Below, piece after piece: positions 22,881 through 33,529 of a DNA stretch of 64,000 nt. The DNA comes from Bufo bufo (taxonomy: Eukaryota; Chordata; Amphibia; Anura; Bufonidae). The notes below the pieces were generated by a model, which was not told where the DNA came from, searched no databases, and saw nothing but the letters and a program-made list of their open reading frames with translations. The stretch's first letter is position 1. Every line of letters starts with the position of its first letter. Location: positions 503,913,336 through 503,977,335 of the forward strand of contig NC_053390.1 in assembly GCF_905171765.1 (NCBI RefSeq), given 5' to 3'. The translations under genes were made by a program, and so were the position numbers.

Positions 22881-25800
22881 TTAGTCAAACGTATCCCCCA
22901 CTGTCAGTCCCTTCGGGATCCATGCCTCATTCATCTTAATGAAGGTGAGGTAATCAACACTTTTTTGACCGAGGCGACTTCTTTTGTCAGTGACAATGCC
23001 TCCTGCTGCACTGAAGGTCTGACAGGACACTTGAAGCGGGGCAGGCCAGAAGTTCTATCGCAAACTGGGATAGCTCAGGCCACAGGTCAAGCCTGCACAC
23101 CCAGTAGTCAAGGGGTTTATCGCTCCTCAGAGTGTCGATATCTGCAGTTAAGGCGAGGTAGTCTACTACCTGTCGGTCGAGTCGTTCTCTAAGGCTGGAT
23201 CCTGAAGGGCTGTGGCGATGTGTAGGACTGAAAAAGCTCTGCATGTCCTCCATCAACAACACATCTGTAAAGCGTACTGTCCTTGCCGCCGTGGTCATGG
23301 TAGGAGGAGGAATACTTTCACCTCTTCCCCAGTTAGATTCCCGTTGTGCTGTGACATCCCCCTTATAAGCTGTGTAAAGCATATTTTTTAGTTTGGTTTT
23401 GAACTGCTGCATCCTTTCTGACTTTCGGTAATTTGGTAACATTTCCGCCACTTTCTGCTTATACCGGGGGTCTAGTAGCGTGGCCACCCAGTACAGGTCG
23501 TTCTTCTTCATCCTTTTTATACGAGGGTCCCTCAACAGACATGACAGCATGAAAGACCCCATTTGCACAAGGTTGGATGCCGAGCTACTCATTTCCCGTT
23601 CCTCGTCCTCACTGATGTCATTGACGGTCTGTTCTTCCCCCCAGCCACGTACAACACCACGGGTCCCAGATAGGTGACAACAACGAGCACCCTGGGATGC
23701 CTGCTGTGGTTGGTCTTCCTCCTCCTCAAAGCCACATTCCTCCTCTGACTCCTCTTCCTCACAATCCTCTTGCAGCGTTGCCGCAGGTCCGGCAAGCGAT
23801 GATGACAAGGCTGTTTCTGGTGGTGATGGTGACCCCAACTCTTCCTCTTCCTCTTCACGCTCATCTACAGCCTGATCCAGCACTCTTCGCAGGGCACGCT
23901 CCAGGAAGAAAACAAATGGGATGAGGTCGCTGATGGTGCCTTCGGTGCGACTGACTAGGTTTGTCACCTCCTCAAAAGGGCGCATGAGCCTACAGGCATT
24001 GCGCATGAGCGTCCAGTAACGTTGCAAAAAAATTCCCAGCTCCGCAGAGGCTGTCCTAGCGCCCCGGTCATACAAATACTCATTGATGGCTTTTTCTTGT
24101 TGGAGCAGGAGGTCGAACATTAGGAGTGTTGAATTCCAACGTGTCGGGCTGTCGCAAATCAAGCCTCACTGGCTGAATGTCTGAAAAGTGCGCCATGGCC
24201 GTGTAGGAACGCCTGAAATGGCCACACACCTTCCTGGCCTGCTTGAGGACGTCCTGTAAGCCTGGGTACTTAGACACAAAGCGTTGTACGATGAGATTAA
24301 ACACATGTGCCATGCACGGCACATGTGACAACTTGCCCAAATTCAATGCCGCCAACAAATTGCTTCCATTGTCACACACCACTTTGCCGATCTCCAGTTG
24401 GTGCGGGGTCAGACACTGATCCACCTGTGCGTTCAGGGCGGACAGGAGTGCTGGTCCGGTGTGGCTCTCTGCTTTCAGGCAAGTCAACCCCAAGACAGCG
24501 TGACACTGTCGTATCCGGGATGTTGAATAGCCCCTGGGGAGCTGGGGGAGTGCCGTTGATGTGCAGCCAGACACCGCAGCAGAAGAGGACTCAGCCGAGG
24601 AGGTTATCGAAGAGGATGGAGTAGGAGGAGTAGAGGAGGTGGCAGTAGGCCTGCCTGCAAGTCGTGGCGGTGTCACCAACTCCGCTGCAGAGCCACGCAT
24701 TCCATGCTTGTCAGCCGTCAGCAGGTTGACCCAATGCGCAGTGTACGTGATATACCTGCCCTGACCGTGCTTTGCAGACCAGGTATCAGTGGTCAGATGG
24801 ACCCTTGCCCCAACACTGTATGCCAGAGATGCCATGACTTCCTTTTCAATCACTGAGTAGAGCTTTGGGATTGCCTTTTTTGAAAAAAAAAATTTGTCCG
24901 GGTACCTTCCACTGTGGTGTCCCAATAGCGACAAATTTTTTGAAGGCCTCAGACTCCACCAGCTGGTATGGTAAAAGCTGGCGGGCTAAGAGTTCCGTCA
25001 AGCCAGCTGTCAGACGCCGGGCAAGGGGGTGACTCTGTGACATTGGCTTCTTATGCTCAAACATTTCCTTGACAGACACCTGACTGTGGGCAGATGAGAT
25101 GGAACTGCTGAAGGTGAGAGGCGGAGTGGCGGGTGGTTGAGAGGGGGCAAGGAGGACAGCAGTGGTTGACGTGGCTGAAGATGCTGGACCAGGAGGAGGA
25201 TGGTCGCTTTGAATTTGTGTGCTGCTTGTACTCATGTGTTGATCCCATAGGCGTTTGTGATGTGCGATCATGTGCCTTCACAAAGCAGTTGTACAGAGGT
25301 GGGTGTTGGACTTCCCACGACTCAGTTTCTTTTGGCACAGGTTGCAAATGGCATTGCTGTTATCAGAGGCAGACACACCAAAAAAATGCCACACTGCTGA
25401 GCTTTGCAATGATGGCATTCTGGTGGTGGCAACAGCATGCGTTGATTGGCGTGCTGTCTGGCTGACCCCGGGTGCCGATACATTCTGTCTGACTGTGCCA
25501 CTAGCTCCTTGCGACAACCTTCCCCTGCTTCCAACTCGTCTCCTCCTTCTCTCTGTCTCCCCTTCTGAACTTTCCCCCTCTTCTTCTTCTCTTCGAGCAG
25601 GCACCCACGTGGCATCCATGGACACATCGTCATCATCAACCACTTCACTTGTATCTGACACCTCAGCAAAGGAAGCAGCAGCGGGTACAACATCATCATC
25701 ATCATCACACTGTACGTCCATGTGTGTAATGCTGCCTGACTGAGACATATCCCTGTTATCTACATCCTCTGGCAATAATGGTTGCGCATCACTAATTTCA

Positions 25801-26129
25801 TCCAACTGATGTGTAAATAGCTCCTCTGAGGGATCAAGTGAAGCGGCTGTGGTGGCTGTGGTGGTAGTGGCGGTGGTGGCGGCGGGCGGGAGAGTGGTAA
25901 CTTGAGAGCAGGTGACCAAAGCTGAGCTGGAGGAGGATGGTGCGTCAAGGTTCTTAGCGGAAGCTGTTGAAGATTGGGTGTCCTGTGTAAGCCAGTCAAC
26001 TATTTTCTCCAAATTTTTTGGGTTCAGGGTACGTGGCATCTGAACACTGGGCATTATTCCAGGGCCAGTGGAAATCACAGCACCACGACCACGACAGCGC
26101 CTGCGGGGTGGCCTGCCTCTGCCTGTCAT
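22881..26129 (-). pseudogene. hAT transposase with BED finger, lightly damaged (hAT-B)
   Basis: The start is ATG at 26127-26129, opening MTGRGRPPRRRCRGRG. A BED finger follows (AICNLCQKKLSRGK, then HLCTTAL). Directly after it one in-frame TGA (25278-25280) interrupts the frame, which continues as RHMIAHHKRLW. Later parts include LARQLLPYQLVES, the core block KVVCDNGSNLLAALN and CDSPTRWNSTLLMF. The C-terminal dimerisation domain ELLACPASSVLSD continues in another frame as FSAAGGIVTDKRSR and ends at the TAA at 22881. Frame changes are near 24900 (an A/T-run), near 24160 and near 23010. With one stop and about three indels it is much less decayed than the hAT-C gene. Confidence 0.9.
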
Positions 26130-26186
26130 TTTTTTTTAGATAAGTGGTACTATGAGTGCAAGGTACTGTGCCATCCTATATAAGTG

Positions 26187-26870
26187 GTGGGCAGTGTGCA
26201 CAGTACAGTCTGTGTGGGCCTGACACACACTGGCTTGCAACTGGGATTATATCACAGAAAAATATAAAATTGAATTTTTTTTATCTGCCAGGTATTTGTG
26301 AGTGAGTGACACCCTGTAACGGTATGAGTGGTGGGCCAGACACACACTGGTTTGTAACTGCGATTATATCACAGAAAAATATAAAATAGATTTTTTTTTT
26401 ATCTGCAAGGTATTTGTGAGTGAGTGACACCCTGTAACGGTATGAGTGGTGGGCCAGACACACAGTGGTTTGTAACTCGGAGTATATCACAGAAAAATAT
26501 TAAATTGAATTTTTTTTATCTGCAAGGTATTTGTGAGTGAGTGACACCCTGTAACGGTATGAGTGGTGGCCTAGCCAAGTAGCCAGTGGCCACAGTACAG
26601 TCTGTGGGTCAGACACACACTGGCTTGCAACTGGGATTATATCACAGAAAAATATTAATTTTTTTTTTTTTTATCTGCAAGGTATTGTCTGTGACACCCT
26701 GTATGAATGGTGTGCACACAGTACTGTCTGTGGGCCAGACAGTCACTCACTGGCTTGCAACTGCGATTATATCACAGAGAAATAATAAATAGATTTTTTT
26801 TTTATCTGCAAGGTTTTTTCTGTCACACCCTGTATGAATGGTGTGCACACAGTACTGTCTGTGACTGAGC
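26187..26870. repeat. Tandem repeat, about 115-125 bp (longer in places), five to six copies
   Basis: The block TTATATCACAGAAAAATA...TTTTTTTTATCTGCAAGG...GAGTGACACCCTGTA recurs from about 26187 to 26870, upstream of the hAT-B transposase start. Copies differ in T-run length and in small deletions. The short open frames across it are by-products. Confidence 0.8.
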
Positions 26871-28214
26871 CTGCAGCCTCTCACACAACACGGGCAGGCA
26901 ACTGCAATATATATTAATATATATAATAAAAAATAAAAAAAAGACTGATGTACCAGCCCTGAAAAGGGCTTTTTGGGGTGCTGTCAGGACGCTGTCCTTA
27001 CAGCAGATGAGTCTGTGGACACAGAACACTGCCCTAGCTAACGCTTTCCCTATTAGATCAGCAGCAGCAGCACTGTCCCTCCTCTCACTAAGAATGCAGC
27101 TTCCGAATGAATCTAAAATGGATGCTGTCCAGGAGGTGGGAGGGTCTGGGAGGGAGGGTCTGCTGCTGATTGGCTGGAATGTGTCTGCTGACTGTGAGGT
27201 ACAGGGTCAAAGTTTACTCAATGATGATGTATAGGGGGTGGACCGAACATCGCATATGTTCGCCCGCCGCGGCGAACGCGAACAAGCTATGTTCGCCGGA
27301 AACTATTCGCCAGCGAACTATTCGGGACATCTCTAATTGCTATATATTCTTGTTTTAGAATATGACGAATATTCTAAAAAACAAAGTTATAGCAATACAG
27401 CGAATATTCGTTATTTAGAATATTCGTCTTTTTTTTTTTTTCAATGTGTACTGTTATTTCACTTTGGCATACTCCTCCCCGACAAGCGTCCTCGTCACCA
27501 TGGGAACGCCTGTGGGTTAGAATATACCATCGGATCTGAGTTTTCACGATCTCAGGGAAAACTCAAATCCGATGGTATTTTCTAACCCACAGGCGTTCCC
27601 ATGGTGACGGGGATGCTTGTCGGGGAGGAGTATGCAAACAACTGTACAGATTGGAAAAAAAAGGCGAATATTCTAAATAAGGAATATGTTCCCTCTATTG
27701 CTATATATTTGTTTTTTAGAATATTCGTCATTTTTTTTTCATTTGAAAACATGATTCCTTCCTGCTTAAGTTGCTTGTGGGCCAATGACTCATTGACCCA
27801 CAAGAAAGAAGCAGGGAGGAATCGTGTTTTCAGATGTTAAAAAATGACGAATATTCGATATAGCGAATATATAGCACTATATTCAAAATATTCGCAAATT
27901 AGCTATTCGAATATTCACGCTCAACACTATACAGGACAACCTCGTCTACGCATTTCAGACCTTAGGTTTTTTGGTCCTTACTCATGACAAAGGATACCCT
28001 CAACTGACTGCACATTATAAGTTCACCGAACACCTGATTCAATGTTTCCCATAATCAGTGATCCCAGAGTGCAATCAGGAACACATGTTTCACATTTAAA
28101 AAAGTTACAACATTACTGAAATCAAAAACAAAAAAATGTGTTTACAAATATAAAAAAAGGTTGCATACAATGGCCTATGACATAAATTTAAAAGGTCAAC
28201 AGCGGGGGTACTAT

Positions 28215-28582
28215 CTTAATACTGCAAAATAAGATCGTGCCTTTTATTAAGACCCATTGGATGGCGAGTATCAAGCTGAAAAATCCAGAAAGCTTCTCTG
28301 TTGAGTAGCTTTCTCCTATGATCCTATTCTGGTCTTGATAGGGTAAGTTGTACATCCAACATACTGCAATTCACATGATTCACAGGTAATTAAATATACC
28401 GCAAATTTTGTATTACAGTTTAGATAAGATTTGATTTCATATTCTTTCTTATTTGTGGTCGATTCAAAAAACCTGCCTACTTTGGTGTGATCACAGCAAA
28501 GACATTTACCGTGTCCACATCGATAACTGTCTTTATTAACAATCCATGTTGGCTCAATGATACCTCCCAGACGTGTTGGCAC
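28215..28582 (-). pseudogene. Penelope-like GIY-YIG endonuclease domain, internally deleted
   Basis: The domain would nick DNA to prime insertion of the element. The cysteine-rich block CGHGKCLCCDH precedes the nuclease. FAVYLITCESCELQYVGCTT carries the Y-L-I-T and Y-V-G signature. After IKTRI the sequence jumps to HRRKL, while the copy at 40080-40230 has about 147 more bases there. It ends ...ILQY with a stop at 28215-28217. Confidence 0.8.
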
Positions 28583-28750
28583 CTACATTTCATAAGGAAT
28601 TATGAATCGTCCATCCATCCCAGGTATATTTTTCAGTTCTCTTTTTGCGATCCTGGGGCAAAGCTGAGCATCCACGTGGTCCTGCTTAAAACTAGGATGC
28701 CCAGGAGGGGAGATATACATATTTACCCACAGAAACCACATAGCTTGGAC

Positions 28751-29326
28751 ATGTTGTAGCCGGAACCCAGGCGGATCAATTGGGCCCGGAACTATCTTCC
28801 TGCGACATTCTGGTCTGGGGCTATGAGCCCTAAGGGGTTTTATGGGTCATTTGCTGCCAGCACCACAGAAGGGGGGCTGGACCCTACCCATAGGTGGGGA
28901 GGGGAGCGGCCGGCTACAGGTCATAAGCTCATGCAAGCCAGCGGGCGGTGTTTTTTCTGAAGGGGGTCACATCATGCCAATGTGTTTGGAGAGACTGCGA
29001 ACCAGCTGACCTCACTGCCCCCATGTGACTGCAACCAAGGATTATTCCACCATTATAACCCAAAGGAACTTTCATCTACCCGGTAACTGACTCTTGCTCT
29101 GCCTAACCCTGTTGTACCTATATCACCTGTATCTGTAACTTCAGACCACTGTATATATGCTCTGTGTATATTGTGTTATATCTAGTGTGCCCTTAAGGCG
29201 ATTAAATATATAATTTAATCTTGTGCTATCTTGTATCTCGATCATGAATCCCCATGTCCGTGGTTCGGCTTAGTTATAAGCTACCGCGGGTTGGTTTCTC
29301 ACCCTATATAATCCCATTAGCGGACC
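28751..29326. mobile_element. Possible solo LTR inside the Penelope-like element
   Basis: The stretch interrupts Penelope-like sequence. It is TATA-containing (CTGTATATATGCTC near 29150) and has AATTTAATC and GATTAAATATATAATT motifs near 29200, where a poly(A) signal region would be expected. It begins near TGTTGTAGCC and ends near GGACCACACA. I could not find a convincing target duplication, so the call is weak. Confidence 0.35.
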
Positions 29327-29399
29327 ACACATTTGATCCCTCCTACAACCGCATGCGACCATTCCTTATCATATCCCAGCAAAGGTAAAAATGTATTAA

Positions 29400-29831
29400 C
29401 AATTTTGCATATTTATTTAAATTCTTTACTGTATTGTGTAATAAACATGGTGGTTTTAGCTCCAGAGCACTGTGATCGGTTGTATCTCCTGATGCCAACC
29501 GCTGTGGGGAAAACCAAGGTGTCTCTGTCCATAGACAAAGCTAAATCCCTAAACTTGGAGATATGTTGGACAGCATAGGATCCATGTGACAGCCTACCAG
29601 TTATACTGGTGGCCTCACATAGAAAAGACTCCTTATCTGTGCAGTACGTCTTGCACGGATCATCTCACCTTTAGGAATATTCCTTATAACATGGGGCGGA
29701 TGACAAGAGGAGGCAAAAAGTGTCGTGTTGCTTAATAATTCCTTTCTAAAGTTAGATGTGAGAACTGTGGACAGGGGCACATTCCCCCTCAGGCACTAAT
29801 CCAAAAAAGAAACACAACATCATGATGAACA
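29400..29831. other. Degenerate Penelope-like sequence
   Basis: It lies between the RT palm piece and the putative LTR. The first about 50 bp match 35640-35700. The segment around 29780-29830 (CCCCCTCAGGCAC...CACAACATCATGATGAACAC) matches 38565-38615 in the second copy. No intact frame. Confidence 0.5.
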
Positions 29832-30300
29832 CTAAAAGAAATAGAGCCCAAACATGAATTGAGAATCCGTGAACAGCGGTATGGTCGCCACACCACCAGA
29901 CCAAACAAACAGCAGGTCATCGATGTAGCGGCCATACCACTGTATCTGGTGATGAAACGGGTGTGTGTCGATGAGGAGAAAGTATCTCTCCCACCATGCC
30001 ATGAAAATATTGGCTATGGAGGGAGAGAACCTAGCCCCCATCGACACACCAGACACCTGTAAATAAAAATCATTATTGAACATAAAAAAATTGTGCCTGA
30101 GGAGGAAATCAACCACTAATTCAATGTATTCCCGGAGAGCTCCTGTATAATCACTATACGCATTCAAAAACCAATGGAGTGATTTTAAAGCGAGATCATG
30201 CGGAATGTTGGTGTATAATGACACCACCTCTGCAGTGATCTATGTATATTCTTCTCTCCATTTGAACTCTGAAAAAGCCTGCAATACTGATCTAGTGTCC
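29832..30300 (-). pseudogene. Penelope-like reverse transcriptase, palm segment
   Basis: The protein would copy the element's RNA into DNA. The visible blocks are VVSLYTNIPHDLALKSL, VSGVSMGARFSPSIANIFMA and GRYIDDLLFVW, the last containing the catalytic Y-x-D-D. The segment stops at TTAA (30301-30304), where a 5 kb unit is inserted, and continues upstream at 35327. A TAG interrupts it near 30240. Confidence 0.85.
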
Positions 30301-30931
30301 TTAACCACCTCAGCCCCCAGTGCTTAAACACCCTGAAAGACCAGGCCACTTTTTACACTTCTGACCTACACTACTTTCACCGTTTATTGCTCGGTCATGC
30401 AACTTACCACCCAAATGAATTTTACCTCCTTTTCTTCTCACTAATAGAGCTTTCATTTGGTGGTATTTCATTGCTGCTGACATTTTTACTTTTTTTGTTA
30501 TTAATCGAAATTTAAAGATTTTTTTGCAAAAAAATGAAATTTTTCACTTTCAGTTGTAAAATTTTGCAAAAAAAACGAGATCCATATAGAAATTTTGCTC
30601 TAAATTTATTGTTCTACATGTCTTTGATAAAAAAAAAATGTTTGGGTAAAAAAAAAATGGTTTGGGTAAAAGTTATAGCGTTTACAAACTATAGTACAAA
30701 AATGTGAATTTCCGCTTTTTGAAGCAGCTCTGACTTTCTGAGCACCTGTCATGTTTCCTGAGGTTCTACAATGGCCAGACAGTACAAACACCCCACAAAT
30801 GACCCCATTTCGGAAAGTACACACCCTAAGGTATTCGCTGATGGGCATAGTGAGTTCATAGAACTTTTTATTTTTTGTCACAAGTTAGCGGAAAATGATG
30901 ATTTTTTCTTTTTTTTTTCTTTTCTTACAAA

Positions 30932-33480
30932 GTCTCATATTCCACTAACTTGTGACAAAAAATAAAAACTTCTATGAACTCACTATGCCCATCACGATAT
31001 ACCTTGGGGTCTCTTCTTTCCAAAATGGGGTCACTTGTGGGGTAGTTATACTGCCCTGGCATTCTAGGGGCCCAAATGTGTGGTAAGGAGTTTGAAATCA
31101 AATTCTGTAAAAAATGACCTGTGAAATCCGAAAGGTGCTCTTTGGAATATGGGCCCCTTTGCCCACCTAGGCTGCAAAAAAGTGTCACACATCTGGTATC
31201 TCTGTATTCAGGAGAAGTTGAGGAATGTGTTTTGGGGTGTCTTTTTACATATACCCATGCTGGGTGAGATAAATATCTTGGTCAAATGCCAACTTTGTAT
31301 AAAAAAATGGGAAAAGTTGTCTTTTGCCAAGATATTTCTCTCACCCAGCATGGGTATATGTAAAATGACACCTCAAAACACATTCCCCAACTTCTCCTGA
31401 GTATGGAGATACCAGATGTGTGACACTTTTTTGCAGCCTAGGTGGGCAAAGGGGCCCATATTCCAAAGAGCACCTTTCGGATTTCACAGGTCATTTTTTA
31501 CAGAATTTGATTTCAAACTCCTTACCACACATTTGGGCCCCTAGAATGCCAGGGCAGTATAACTACCCCACAAGTGACCCCATTTTGGAAAGAAGACACC
31601 CCAAGGTATTCCGTGAGGGGCATGGCAAGTTCCTAGAATTTTTTATTTTTTGTCACAAGTTAGTGGAAAATGATGATTTTTTTTTATTTTTTTTCATACA
31701 AAGTCTCATATTCCACTAACTTGTGACAAAAAATAAAAACTTCCATGAACTCACTATGCCCATCAGCGAATACCTTGGGGTCTCTTCTTTCCAAAATGGG
31801 GTCACTTGTGGGGTAGTTATACTGCCCTGGCATTCTAGGGGCCCAAATGTGTGGTAAGGAGTTTGAAATCAAATTCTGTAAAAAATGACCTGTGAAATCC
31901 GAAAGGTGCTCTTTGGAATATGGGCCCCTTTGCCCACCTAGGCTGCAAAAAAGTGTAACACATCTGGTATCTCTGTATTCAGGAGAAGTTGAGGAATGTG
32001 TTTTGGGGTGTCTTTTTACATATACCCATGCTGGGTGAGATAAATATCTTGGTCAAATGCCAACTTTGTATAAAAAAATGGGAAAAGTTGTCTTTTGCCA
32101 AGATATTTCTCTCACCCAGCATGGGTATATGTAAAATGACACCCCAAAACACATTCCCCAACTTCTCCTGAGTATGGAGATACCAGATGTGTGACACTTT
32201 TTTGCAGCCTAGGTGGGCAAAGGGGCCCATATTCCAAAGAGCACCTTTCGGATTTCACAGGTCATTTTTTACAGAATTTGATTTCAAACTCCTTACCACA
32301 CATTTGGGCCCCTAGAATGCCAGGGCAGTATAACTACCCCACAAGTGACCCCATTTTGGAAAGAAGAGACCCCAAGGTATTTGCTGATGGGCATAGTGAG
32401 TTCATGGAAGTTTTTATTTTTTGTCACAAGTTAGTGGAATATGAGACTTTGTATGAAAAAAAAAAAAAAAAAAAAAAATCAGCATTTTCCACTAACTTGT
32501 GACAAAAAATAAAAAATTCTAGGAACTCGCCATGCCCCTCACGGAATACCTTGGGGTGTCTTCTTTCCAAAATGGGGTCACTTGTGGGGTAGTTATACTG
32601 CCCTGGCATTTTCCAGGGGCCCTAATGTGTGGTAAGTAGGTAAATGACCTGTGAAATCCTAAAGGTGCTCTTTGGAATATGGGCCCCTTTGCCCACCTAG
32701 GCTGCAAAAAAGTGTCACACATGTGGTATCGCCGTATTCAGGAGAAGGTGGGGAATGTGTTTTGGGGTGTCATTTTACATATACCCTTGCTGGGTGAGAG
32801 AAATATCTTGGCAAAAGACAACTTTTCCCATTTTTTTATACAAAGTTGGCATTTGACCAAGATATTTCTCTCACCCAGCATGGGTATATGTAAAATGACA
32901 CCCCAAAACACATTCCCCAACTTCTCCTGAGTACGGAGATACCAGATGTGTGACACTTTTTTGCAGCCTAGATGCGCAAAGGTGCCCAAATTCCTTTTAG
33001 GAGGGCATTTTTAGACATTTGGATACCAGACTTCTTCTCACGCTTTGGGGCCCCTAGAATGCCAGGGCAGTATAAATACCCCACATGTGACCCCATTTTG
33101 GAAAGAAGACACCCCAAGGTATTGGCGAGTTCATAGAAAATTTTTTTTTTTGGCACAAGTTAGCGGAAATTGATATTTTTAATTTTTTTCTCACAAAGTC
33201 TCCCTTTCCGCTAACTTTGGACAAAAATTTCAATCTTTCATGGACTCAATATGCCCCTCACGGAATACCTGGGGGTGTCTTCTTTCCGAAATGGGGTCAC
33301 ATGTGGGGTATTTATACTGCCCTGGCATTCTAGGGGCCCTAAAGCGTGAGAAGAAGTCTGGAATATAAATGTCTAAAAAATTTTACGCATTTGGATTCCG
33401 TGAGGGGTATGGTGAGTTCATGTGAGATTTTATTTTTTGACACAAGTTAGTGGAATATGAGACTTTGTAAGAAAAAAAAA
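30932..33480. repeat. Alternating inverted array, period about 775 bp
   Basis: One arm (GGGGTCACTTGTGGGGTAGT...CATTCTAGGGGCC...) occurs forward near 31025, 31798, 32575 and 33293 and inverted near 31530, 32305 and 33065. Each forward/inverted pair makes a palindrome centred on TTGTATAAAAAAATGGG or on TTTTTTATTTTTTGTCACAA tracts. Open frames running through the arms on both strands repeat the same peptides and are not genes. Confidence 0.92.
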
Positions 33481-33529
33481 AAATAATTCCGCTAACTTGG
33501 GCCAAAAAAATGTCTGAATGGAGCCTTAC

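Larger units (their letters stand above)
20648..27335 (-). mobile_element. Full-length hAT element (hAT-B) nested in hAT-A
   Basis: The ends TAGTGATGTC and GACATCTCTA form the inverted repeat (one mismatch). The 8-bp duplication ATTGCTAT is exact (20640-20647 and 27336-27343). A repeat of the same host sequence inside hAT-A, near 20370-20400, reads CTATATTGCTATATATTCTTG without the insert. Subterminal GTTCGC/GCGAAC motifs occur at both ends. A long transposase lies on the minus strand, and tandem repeat arrays sit on both sides of it. Confidence 0.92.
19697..27929. mobile_element. Non-autonomous AT-rich hAT (hAT-A) carrying a second hAT
   Basis: The element begins TAGTGATGAGCG and ends CGCTCAACACTA. 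The 8-bp duplication TACAGGAC is exact (19689-19696 and 27930-27937). The uninterrupted target can be read in reverse at 40600-40625. Its own sequence is about 1.5 kb of CGAATATTCG-rich palindromes plus arms such as TATAGTGTACATTTTTTC that recur inverted at about 20050, 20290 and 20550. At 27470-27640 there is a near-perfect inverted repeat around AGTTTTCACGATCTCAGG. It has no transposase of its own. Confidence 0.9.

Noticed and set aside
30925..33156. Repeated open frames of 60-100 codons on both strands
   Set aside because: The same peptides recur because the region is an array of inverted 775-bp units; no gene-like features.
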